Made by a program: the position numbers and the translations under genes | NCBI GenBank assembly: GCA_002049455.2 | Contig: KV919170.1 | Coordinates: forward strand, 1 to 57,069 | DNA from: Porphyra umbilicalis | Lineage: Eukaryota; Rhodophyta; Bangiophyceae; Bangiales; Bangiaceae | Length of the DNA: 57,069 nt | Direction: 5' to 3' | Shown: one piece after another, positions 28,301 through 37,834 of the stretch | Layout: the number at the start of each line of letters is the position of its first letter | Numbering within the stretch: the first letter of the stretch is position 1 | Notes under the pieces: model-generated | Databases searched by the model: none | The model's input: only the letters and a program-made list of their open reading frames with translations | Told to the model about the DNA's origin: nothing

Positions 28301-30300
28301 TGGCCACCCGTCCCAGATGAGCGGCGGCGCTGAAAGCGGCATCCCCCCGCCCATCTCCCCACCTACGCCCAAACCCGCGGCATGCTGTGGCCTCACGCCC
28401 CCCACCCCCTCCCCCCCAAGCACATACCTACACCTGCAGGCGGCCTCTTGCCGCCCTCCTTCTCATCCACACCCAAACCCGCAGGCTGCGCTGCCACCGC
28501 AGTGGCCTCACACCCCCCCCCCCAACCCCCCCCTTCAACCCGCGCGCACATCTGCGCTTCCGCTGCCACGTTCGTGGGAGCGCGGCAGCGCCGAGGGTGG
28601 CCTCTCTCCGCCCCCCCCCCCCTACGACCGCCGTGGCCTCACGCCCCCGCCCCCCGTAAACCGGCTGAGGCGCGCCCAATGGTCGCTCTTCCGACGGGCG
28701 ACGAGAGGCTCGGTGCTGCCGCAGCAGGGCACCGCCGCCGCCCCTGCGGCGCGGTGCAAAGAGACGCGCTTGGGGCGCTGGGGGGGGGACCGTCGCCCCA
28801 AGCAGTGGCGTCGGCAGCGGCGGCGGCGGCGGCGGTGGCGGCACCGCCGCCGCCGCTGCCGCGAGCACGCGCGCGCCCACCGTAGACCTGGAAATGCGCG
28901 GCGGCGGGGGCGGCGGCGGCGGCGGCGGCAACGCGTGCGGCGTTGCCGTCGGGAGCAGCGTCGCCTGTGCGTTGCGCCACGTATGCAAGCCCGCCGACAC
29001 GCGTGGCACGACGATTGTTTGGGGCGGGGCCGGGGGTGACCACCCCCACGCCGCCGCCTGCTCAACGGCGAGCGTCGACGTGGGTGGTGGGGGGGGGAGG
29101 GGGGGGGGGGGGGTCGCCGTCGTCGCCGTCGCCGCCGTTCCCGCCGCCGTCGAAGGCGTCGCCGTTGCCGCGACGACCGCCCTTGCCGCCGCCATCGGTG
29201 CTATCGTCGGCGTCGCTGCCGCCACTGCCGTTGCCGCCGCCGTCCGCGCCGTCGGCGCCGTCGCTGCTGCCACTATTGCCGCCATTGCCGCGGCCGCTGC
29301 CGCCACCGCCGTCGTCGTTGCCGCCGTCGCCGCCTTTGCCGCCGCAGCCTCCGACACTGCCGTCGCCGCCGCCTTTGCGGCTGCCGCCGCCGCCGCCGCC
29401 ACCGCCGTCGCCGCCGCCCCTGCCGCCGCCGCCGCCGCCGCCGTCGCCACCATGACCACCGCCGTCGCCTCTGTCGCCGCCGCCGTCACCTCCGGCGCCT
29501 TGCCGGCCCGCGGCGTCTCCACAACCGCCGCGTGCCTGCGGTCGGACGGCGTGGGCAAAGGTCGGGTGGCTGCGGCGGCCGACGCGGTGTCGGCGGCGGC
29601 GGCAACGGCGCAGACGGGCGCGCCGACCACCTCGCCGGCGACGGCGGGGGGGACGTCCGCCACGCCGACGGCGGCCGTGACAGCGGCGGCGGGGAAGGCG
29701 GTGAGGACGACGCGGTTGGTGGAGGCCATGGCCGTCCACGTGTGGTGGCGGGTCCGTGTGGGGTCGCCGCCACCGCCGCCGCCATCGCCGCCATCGCCGT
29801 TATGGCAGAGGGTAGGTGGGTCGCACGGAGGAGGGAGGGGGCGGTGCCGGTGCTGGTGGTGGCCGCCACAGCAAGAACGGCCGTCGACCGCCGTCGCGTC
29901 ACGGACTGCGCGGCAAGGCGCGTGGCCAGCCCGCCGCCGCCACCGCCGCCGCCGCGGGCCGCCCCGGCGCGCGGGGCGTCAAGGCGAGACGCGTGCGGGG
30001 CGGCGGGGCGGGGTGGTGCGCGGTGGCCGAGGCGGCCGCGGCGGCGGCGGCGGCGGCCGCCGGTGCTCGCGCGCGCGGCGGTGGCGGCCGTGCGCGCCCG
30101 CGCGCGGCGGAGCAGCACTTGGGCGCGCGCGTCGCCGCCGCCGCTGCCTCTGCGCGGGGCGGCAAGGCGAGCGACGTGCGCGGCGGCGGGGCGGGGCGGT
30201 TCGTAGCGGCGGAGGCGGCGGCGGCGGCGGCGGCGACAGCCGCCGCCGTGCGCGCGCGCGGCGGTAGCGGCCGCGCGCGCGCGCGCGCGGCGGTGCAGCA
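28301..30300. repeat. CCG/GCC-rich low-complexity block
   Basis: 28320-28640 is C-run/CCCAC-rich. 28790-28960 and 29050-29760 are imperfect GCC/GTC trinucleotide arrays. 29930-30300 alternates GCGGCGG with CGCGCG runs (Z-DNA-like near 30278). Frames of up to 518 codons are composition artefacts. Confidence 0.75.
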
Positions 30301-30678
30301 ATTGGGCGCCTGCGTCTCCGCCGCCGCTGCCTCTGTCACCGCACGAAGTCCTTGTCGGCGCAGTCGAATGCGGCGTAGCCCCCTCCCCTCCCCCTACCCC
30401 CCCAACCCCCCCCCCTCCGCCCCACCCACCGCCCGCCGCGCTAACCGCTGTGGCATCGGGCTACCGCTCATATACTTTCCCGAAGATGTCGTCCTCCTCG
30501 TCCACATTGCGATCAACGAATGTAGCGCAGATGCAGTCCAATGCAGTGTTCGACATACCAAATGCAATACTTGTGAACACATGCGTGGAGCTCCTCGCTT
30601 AACCTCGACAGAGAACAGCGCAGGCACTCACAGCAGCAAATCAGGAAGAACAAACCAAAGCGAAAGGTGGAGCTCTTG

Positions 30679-31511
30679 TCACTCGCTCTCCTCCTCCTCC
30701 TCGCCATCTTCATCCTCCTTCTTCTCCTCGCCATCGTCTTCCTCCTCCTCCTCCTCGCCATCGCCCTCCTCCTCCACCTCCTCCTTCTCGCCGTCGCCTT
30801 CTTCCTCCTCCTCCTCCTCGCCGCCGCCTTCCTCCTTCTCCTTCTCCTCGCCTTCTGTCCCAAAGTACTTCATCCACTTGGTTTCGAACTTCGCCTCGGG
30901 ATCTCGTACCGCAGCCACGTGTAGCTCCGCGCCGATAAACTCCCCGGCGCCCTCCATCGCCCCCTCCTCAAACTCCAAGACGTTGTCGTCCGACTCCCGG
31001 TCATACGACCCGTCTCCAGAAGAAGAGAGCCACAAGGAGAAGTCGTCGTGGGCGCGGGCGACGACACTACCCTCGGCCTTGACAGCCAGCTCTTGTGCAG
31101 CTGACGTCCCGACACGAGCAGCAGACATCAGGCGCTGCCGCCGCTTCTCGTCGCGAGCGGACGGCGCCGTCGCCGCGACAGGGACGGCAACGTGGACGAC
31201 CTCCTCGTCCGGGGCCAAGTCGGACTCTTCGGCGTCGCTGTCGTCGTTCACCAAGTCCTGGATGGCCCGCAGCCCGGTCTGCGACCCTACGAACAAGGTA
31301 CGGCGCCCGAGCTTGTCGATCCGCGTGTGGGTGCCCATCGTGGACTCGGGGTCCTTCAACGCAGCCGAGTAGGGGTCCGTCACGTCCGTGGCGAAGAGCT
31401 TGACCCACTGGCAGTCTGTCTGCACCGCCGCGGCGCGCAGAGCCGTAAGCTCCTCGCAGAAGTACTCGCGGTGGGACGTGTTCACGTTACTTATCATCTT
31501 CTTCAGCCCAC
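30679..31511 (-). CDS. last exon of an unrecognised multi-exon gene; acidic C-terminus
   Basis: Believable coding starts inside 31511 with KKMISNVNTSHREYFCEEL, then TDCQWVKLFATDVTD, RIDKLGRRTLFVGSQTG and LRAIQDLVNDDSDAEESD. It ends in a ~60-residue tract of Glu/Asp/Gly/Lys made by CTC/CTT repeats (30690-30860) and a stop at 30679. On the minus strand an intron of about 230 bp separates it from the exon at 31742-32428: donor GTAAGG at 31741, acceptor CGCAG at 31512 or a frame-matching GAAG at 31501. No family recognised. The composition (basic N-terminus upstream, acidic tail here) suggests a nuclear protein, but that is inference. Confidence 0.5.
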
Positions 31512-31741
31512 CTGCGGTGTACACGTGGGAAAGAAGGTGAGCTTGAATCTGCACAAGTCGCAGAGTCACAATCAGGCCAGATGCAGTCCAAATGCACAAT
31601 GCCGATGCAGAACAAATGATATGTGAGATGTCGTCAGATGTGGGATATAGAAGTCCAATGCAGCCCGTAACAGCCGAACGCCATACAATGAAGTCATATG
31701 GAGATAACACTCTTTTGACAACACAGACGCACGCTCCTTAC

Positions 31742-32733
31742 CTTTGCGAGGATAAGCGCAATAACAGCCAGCGTGAGACGCAACACCCGTCGCCCCTTAT
31801 GATACTCATCTGTGGGGGCGTCTGTCACGTCGTACCGATCGATGAAGGACGCGCACACATCGTACAGCGCTATGCGCCCACGTTTCGTGTTGAGGAAGCG
31901 CCGCCCCTTGAGCCACCACAGACCGATCGCCCGAGTGTGCTCATCGCTGTCGCTCCCGTCGTAGTCCACCTCCGTGGTGTCGTACACAACAAGCGACGTC
32001 CACATGCCCCAGATCCACGTGCTCAAGCCATGGTGGGCCGTTGAGCGAGCCAGCGCGCACTGGCCGAGGATGTCCGTCGTGCGCGTCGTCGTCATCTTCT
32101 TATCCGAACCTGCTGGCCGCAGTCGCGCGTTCACAACCTCCGTCTCCCGCGCCAGCACCTCCGCCCGCTCAATGCTTGCCGGCGCCACCGCCATGATGCA
32201 GGCGATGTACATCGCCCGCGCGTCGTCATTACAAAGATAAACATCGTCCGCGTGTTCCGGGTTGCTCAAGAGGGCCAGCGTGCGCGCAGTCAGCTCGCGC
32301 CGGACGGCCAGAGTCAGCGCCATCCCGGCCAGCTCGTTTCGGTCCACCATTGGGCCCTTACCCTTGTCCTTCTTCGCGCGCGCGGGTGTCGCATCCTGTG
32401 ACTTTCTTTTGGTGCTGGTCGACGGCACCCCTTGGCTTTGGTTTTTCGCTTAACGCTCGCCGGCGGCGCCGCCGGCGGTGCCTTCGCGCCGGCCTTCCCC
32501 ATCTTGGTGGAGGCCAGGCCGGCATCAGCGGCAGTAGTGCTTGCCGCTCCGAGTGAGCGCAAACGCGCTGCAGCTTGCTCTTGCAAAGGCGCCGCGGCGG
32601 ACCCGTTGGAGCCGTCCGTGTCATCCTGATCATCCTTGTGCGCAAGCTCGCGGAGCAACGTCGCCTTCATCGAGCGTCGGCGCTTCTTGTTGGCGACAAA
32701 CAGCGCTCGGCGGACGCGGTGGTGCGCGCTCAT
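31742..32733 (-). CDS. main exon of the unrecognised gene, with an apparent 1-base frameshift
   Basis: From an ATG at 32733 (MSAHHRVRRALFVANKKRR) a basic, Ala/Lys-rich part runs to KRKTKAKG. There the frame breaks at a four-base homopolymer (C run 32428-32431 on +). One extra base would join it to PSTSTKRKSQDATPARAKK and the conserved-looking remainder: DRNELAGMALTLAVRRELTA, NDDARAMYIACIMAVAP, LSTWIWGMWTSLVVYDTTEV, GLWWLKGRRFLNTKRGRIAL, LTLAVIALILAK. The exon then ends at the donor at 31741. Either a real frameshift, a homopolymer sequencing error or a micro-intron explains the break. The order Trp/Tyr-rich core after a Lys/Ala-rich linker is unlike surrounding junk and supports real coding. 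Function unknown. Confidence 0.5.
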
Positions 32734-32842
32734 CGTCAGTACCGGTTTCAGACTGTGTCGTCGGTGCAATCAATCAGCCAGGGGGACACTCAGTCGGGAG
32801 AATCGAGAATCGAGGAGTGGTGTGGGCGTCCCGATGGAACTC

Positions 32843-32941
32843 GAATGCATGTGAGTTGCCGTCCAGATGCGATCCCAATGCATGTGGGTTGAGATCTAGA
32901 TGCGATCCCAATGCACGTGAGTTGCGGTCTAGATGCGATCA
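32843..32941. repeat. 33-bp tandem repeat, three units
   Basis: Units begin AATGCATGTGAGTTG, AATGCATGTGGGTTG and AATGCACGTGAGTTG and end AGATGCGATC. Related GATGCA/ATGCAGTCC words are scattered at 30520-30560, 31580-31660 and 38830-38870. Non-coding. Confidence 0.85.
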
Positions 32942-33179
32942 ATGACATCAGATGTGATGGAAATGACGTCGGATTGCCGCAGTCGACATCGCAATGCAAC
33001 ATGGTTAACCCACACCAATCGCGCGAACGTACCGAGTCCCTTCTAGAAACCTCGTCACTGGCTTTCGCCTGCCGCCCGCGCTTGCTCTTTCCAGCCTGTG
33101 TTGCATGCAGACATTGACGCCAAGTCAAAAAGCGGCACAGGGCGTGAGATGGTGACACCTCCCAGGATACAAGTAAGCG

Positions 33180-34121
33180 TCAACAGTGACAGCCAGCATG
33201 GACAATACGCAGATCCTCACCCGCATGATCAAGATGGAACACCCCAAAACGTACCGTCAGCTCCGCTCCAGCCGCACCTCGCGCGCCGCCAAGTGCCGAT
33301 GCAGCCCTGCTTCTCCCACCACCACGCGCAGACGCAGCCCCGCCTCGCGCTCCGCCACGTGCGGAGGCAGCCCCGCGCTTCGCATTGCCACGCGCCGATG
33401 CAGCCCCGCCTCGCGCGCCGTCACGCGTGGAAAGGTTCTTGAGGGCTTCTGTCGCGCCCAACTGCGTCAGCGTCGACTGACGCAGCCGCGGAGAATCCTC
33501 CTCAACCGGCGTCCCGGCCTTAGCCGTCCCCTTGCTGGATTTGGCCACCGCACTCTTCGCCTTGGCCCCACTCCCTGCCTTCACCGCCCCCCTTCCTGCC
33601 TTGGCCGCCCCCCGCCCGAGCGTGCCCGTACTCGCCGCCGCTCGACCTTTCCCCTTCATCTTTCGGGCGGGCGCCGCCGCCGGCAGCGTGAGTGCTGCCA
33701 CCACGGGCCAGGGCGTGGTCAAGTTGACGTCGCCTCTCCCCGCGTCGCCCAAAAAGCCCCCGCCGGCGCCGCAAGCCGCGTTTCCCGGCTCGTACCCGAC
33801 CCCGCCGATCGCCGTGTCGTCCTCCGCGACAGCGCCTGCGTCTTCCGCCGCGTTGCCGCCGGCGCCGCCCGCCCCGTCCCCCGCCGCGTCCTTGGGCGCC
33901 GAGTCGGCCGCCGGCAACAGCGCCTCCCTTGCCGCCACCAACAACGCCTCCCCCTCCGCGAAAACTGGGTCACCGCCGGCGCCGCCCGCCGAAATGGTCG
34001 TCGCCTCGCCCGCCGCCGCCAACTCCGCCCCCCCCACCGCCTCGAGTGCGGCCTCCCCCGCCGCAGCCAACAGCGCCTCCCCGGCCACTGCCACCACCGG
34101 ATCGCCACAGGCGCCGCCCAC
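33180..34121 (-). CDS. Ala/Gly-rich possible 5' exon or separate hypothetical protein
   Basis: An open frame of 313 codons. Most of it is Ala/Gly/Glu-rich (GEALLAAAGEAALEAVGG) and could be a composition artefact. The segment KMKGKGRAAASTGTLGRG, a Lys/Ala-rich linker and SPRLRQSTLTQLGATEALKN look like the N-terminal region of a nuclear protein. It lies upstream of, and on the same strand as, the unrecognised gene at 30679-32733 and may be its first exon. No splice sites could be fixed. The 3' third is the 33-bp repeat array. Low confidence that it is translated. Confidence 0.3.
   Translation of the reverse strand: MGGACGDPVVAVAGEALLAAAGEAALEAVGGAELAAAGEATTISAGGAGGDPVFAEGEALLVAAREALLPAADSAPKDAAGDGAGGAGGNAAEDAGAVAEDDTAIGGVGYEPGNAACGAGGGFLGDAGRGDVNLTTPWPVVAALTLPAAAPARKMKGKGRAAASTGTLGRGAAKAGRGAVKAGSGAKAKSAVAKSSKGTAKAGTPVEEDSPRLRQSTLTQLGATEALKNLSTRDGARGGAASARGNAKRGAASARGGARGGAASARGGGRSRAASALGGARGAAGAELTVRFGVFHLDHAGEDLRIVHAGCHC
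33261..33425. repeat. 33-bp tandem repeat, five units, in a possible exon
   Basis: Five units of exactly 33 bp (last unit 33393-33425). On the minus strand they encode an 11-residue motif of the type RGGAASARGGA. The array is embedded in the Ala/Gly-rich open frame at 33180-34121. Confidence 0.85.
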
Positions 34122-35175
34122 CGAGTCGTCCGCCGCCTCTCACGACGCCGCCACCACCGGATCTCCGCCAGCGCCGCGCAGGGCCGCAGACCGAGCTGGA
34201 TCGCCGCTCACGTCGCTCGGGACAGTTCCCTCTGTCTCGCGCTTTGCAAGGGCATCCGGACCCACAGCAAGGGGTAACGTGCGGCTCATGCCAAATTAGG
34301 ATGGCACCTCGAACCTCCACAAGCCCTGGGGAGATCATATCCAGCCGTCGTCATCCCGGCGACGACGGCGGGCCTGCGACGGGCCACAGAAGGCAGACGG
34401 TGCCAGGCCCTCGAACCACGATCACACTGCGCTGGATAGCTCGCAGTCTCATCTCACTGCATCTGGCAATGTCTGAACAAATCAAAAGCGCCGCAGAAGA
34501 GTACAAATGTGACCGTCAAAGCCAGTAGTGGGAGCAGCGGGCACCAGCCGCCCGGGCTATACCTTGAAGGACCGCTGCGTCAGCCGCCGCGCCCCCCGGC
34601 CCCCAACCCCCCCCCCCCCCCCCCCCCCACCCCCTCTCCTCGCCCACAACCCCCCGCCACCCGCTTCACCCCCCCCATTCTCCGTGCGCGCCGCCGCGGC
34701 CTTGCCACCGGAGCCACGACCTGCGCCAGCAGTGAGACGACTGCCTTCCACCGCTCACTTCCAATCTGCCGTTGGATGGGTCCCCCCAAGGCGCCCGAGT
34801 GTCAGTTGCTCAGCCGTCGGCGACAGCAAAAAATTTCGCGACGAGATCGTCGTGACTACGGAGTTGTCAATGTGTGCTCCACATCCATTTATATGAGATA
34901 GTTGTGAGACATACATCTTTTAATCGCGATCAATGGTGACATCGGGAAAAGTCTTGTACTTGACACTGTGGAGTCCACGCCATCATCCATTCATGTGGCA
35001 CGCACACGAATTGTTATTGCTATGAGCCCAATTTTGGCGGATGCAAAGCGCTACGCAAGCAACAGAGGGACTTTACGTTTCAACAATAACTCTTCTGCTT
35101 TTTGTGTAACTCCACTGACTGCGTTAAATGTTGAGTGTGGACGACTTGCTGTCAAAATTGAGATAGACGGGTCGG
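34122..35175. other. no gene seen; C-run and an AT-rich island
   Basis: 34600-34700 has long C runs. 34860-35170 is conspicuously AT-rich for this window, with TTTATATGAG and AACAATAACTC stretches. No coding or repeat relationship recognised. Confidence 0.4.
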
Positions 35176-35229
35176 ATGCGCATGGCTGACGGCGACGGCG
35201 CCGTCGTCAGCATCCACTCCAGCGGCAGC

Positions 35230-36740
35230 GTCGCGATCGCTGCCGCGCCACCGCCGCCGCACACCAGGTCGGCGGCGCGGCGGCGGTGCGGCGGCGCGGC
35301 AGCGGCGGCAAAGAGGTCGCGGCAAGGCGGACGCGGCAAGGCGGCGACGCGGTGGCGCGGTGCGGCAGTTGGTGCGTGGGGGATGTTTGCGCGCTGGTAG
35401 GCGGAGGGAGGCAGATTTCCGGGCGGCAACGGCTGCAAGGCGAAAGCTGTAGAAGCCTGCCCTGCCGCCACATCGGACGTGCGGCGGCCGCCGCGGCGGT
35501 GGCGGCGGCACGATTGCTGCCGCGCCGCCGCCGCCGCACAACAGGTTGGCGACGCGGCGGTGGTCCGACGACGCGGCGGCGGCGGCAGGGCAGAGGCGGC
35601 ACGGCGGCTGCGCGGCCGCTCGGGGGCGCTGTTTGTGCGCGAAGGCTGCTGGTGCGCTCGTTGGCGGGGGGGGGAGGGGTTTCGGGCGGCGGCGGCGGCT
35701 AGGCAGGTTTTGTCCAAGCCCGCCTCGCCGCCGTATTTGACAGGAGGCGGCCTTTGCTGCTGCGGCGGCGGCGCGATTTTTGCCGCGCCGCCGCCACCGC
35801 TCACCAGGGCGGCGGCGCGGCGGCGGAGCGGCGGCGTGGCGGCGGCGGCGCGGCGGCGGCGGCAGGGTGGCGGCAACAAGAAGGCGGCGGCACGTTAGCG
35901 GCACGGCAGCGCTAGGGGGCCATTGGTGCGCAGGAGCTGTACCTGCGGTCTTCGGCGGGGGGGGGGGGGGGTTCAGGCGGCGGCGGCGGCGGGGTGCGCG
36001 CTAAAATAGCCCGCCCCGCTGCCGCACTCGACATGCCGGGGCCGTCGCCGCGATGGCGGCGGCGCGGTTGCCTCGCCGCCGCCCCTGCAGACCAGGTCGG
36101 CGGCAAGGCACCGGCGCGGCGACGCGGCGGAGGCGGCATTGCGGAGGCGGCAAGGCGGCGGCACGGCGGCACGGGGCGCCATTTGGTGCGAAGAGGTTGT
36201 CGGTGTGGTCGTCGGCAAGGGGGGGGGGGGCTTCCAGGCGGCGGCGCAGGCGGGGTCGGTGCTGTAGAAGCCCGCCCCGTCGCCGCACCCGACATGCGGC
36301 CGCCGGCGCCGCGATGGCGGCGGGGCGATTGCTGCCGCGAGGCGGCGCGGGGGGAATTTTAGTGCGCCCGGGCTGTCGATGCGGTCGTCGGCGGGGGAGG
36401 CGGGGCTTCCGGTCGGCGGCGGCGGCGGCGGGGCGGGTGCTGTAAGAGCCTGCCCCGTCGCCGTACCCTACATGCCGCGGCCGTCGCCGCGATGGCGGCG
36501 GCACGATTGCTGCCGCGCCGCCGCCGCCACACACCAGGTCATCGGCGCGACGGCGGTGCGGCGGCGCGGCGGTGGCGTAAAGCCGCCAGCTTCGAGGCGG
36601 CGGCGCGGCGGCGCGGGGGGCTTGTTTGTGCGCGTGGGGTGTTTGTCCGGTCGTCGGTGGCGGGAAGGGGGCTTTCGGGTGGCGGCGGAGGCGGCGGGGC
36701 GGGTGTTGAGAAAGCCCGCTTCGCCGCCGCACCCGTCCAA
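35230..36740. repeat. GC-rich minisatellite, period ~270 bp, five to six units
   Basis: The landmark GATTGCTGCCGCGCCGCCGC followed by CACACCAGGTC-type text recurs near 35241, 35513, 35775, 36065, 36335 (degenerate) and 36507, a spacing of about 260-290 bp with a short last unit. Other landmarks (GCCCGCCCCGTCGCCGCA, TTGTTTGTGCGCG) recur at the same period. Frames up to 267 codons repeat the same peptide and are treated as artefacts. Confidence 0.75.
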
Positions 36741-36897
36741 GAAGCCTGCGCCTCTCACAGCTGAGCCCGTTCGTGACACCCTCACTGGGAATGACATGGA
36801 CCACGTCAAGGATTGCATCTGAGCCAAATGCGCGCCAAGCAGGACAGCTTTGGTAATGACGCGCCAGCGGCCGGTGTGCTCATGAAAAGTTTCTGAA
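36741..36897. other. spacer between minisatellite and MITE B
   Basis: Short unique sequence, no gene. Confidence 0.4.
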
Positions 36898-37350
36898 TAT
36901 TGCTATCCCCCAAAACATGGCGGTTGCAGAGAGAAGGGAGCCAGAGCCGACGACACAGCATAGAAATGAAGTCAGATTGGCTGTTCGACAAGCCACGATC
37001 GTACTATTGGCTGAGAGTTGCCGCCAGTAATCTTGCAAGCCAATCAACGTGTCTTGCAGGAGTCATGCAGAGCCATTGCAACCCACAATGAAATTTCCTG
37101 AGATTTTTGGGCCGCTTGCTTGGGCCTGAAGAGGGCATGGAGCGGGTTCTGGGCGAGACCTGTGATTTCTCATGAGATCAACACATTTTTTTAGATTTCT
37201 TGAGATCCTGATGTGCATTTCCAGTTCGCAGAGCTGCATGAGGACACTGTGTAAGGACCTCACATGATTCCTAGCCATTCCATTGGTCCACGTACGCTGT
37301 TGAATGATTGCAACCACTCTGCAACCGCCTTTTTTTCGAGGTCAGCAATA
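36898..37350 (-). mobile_element. MITE copy B (453 bp including TA ends)
   Basis: Inverted relative to copy A at 20733-21185 and the same length. Ends on + are TATTGCTATCCCCCAAAA and, at the right, GAGGTCAGCAATA, again with GGCGGTTGCAG-type inner repeats. TA flanks both ends. No coding. Confidence 0.82.
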
Positions 37351-37834
37351 CTACGGCCGATCCTCACTTTGAACCAATCAGACGAACCTGATATTGGCTT
37401 GTATGAGCATCTTGACAAGAAATGATCATGGAATTTTGAACCGTACAATTGGTCGACTTGATGACGAAGCGTTTGGGATCGGCCAAAATCGAGCAAACAG
37501 CAATATAAGCGTCCTGAGAAGTTGGACTTTGGGCTGAGGCAAATATTACTCGATAACTTCCATATCACAAAACAGTACCGTTGTGTGCATTTGCTATGAG
37601 GCCCTGCGTCAAAGTTACATATTTCAGCACTGACCAGTGAGGAGCAAGTGAAGCGCGTGTGCGTGTGTGGCAATCGTCGTGACCTGGCCGGCAGTCCCGA
37701 TCTCAGGCACTCCCATCGGCAACGCATTCGCGACCCCGTATCCGAGACGCGTCCTCGTCTCCACTGGCGCGTGCTGACAACAACTACCGCGAGGCTGATG
37801 TCGTGTCTACACTGCCAAGCTTCTTCCACACGTT
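37351..37834. other. no gene seen; presumed 5' region of the Plavaka-like gene
   Basis: Mixed composition. Probably includes the promoter and leader of the gene starting at 37835. Confidence 0.35.

Noticed and set aside
28428..31372. Open frames of 433, 457 and 518 codons
   Set aside because: Artefacts of GCC arrays; no conserved motif and mutually overlapping.
32843..33425. CRISPR-like array
   Set aside because: Contiguous 33-bp tandem repeats without variable spacers, in eukaryotic context.
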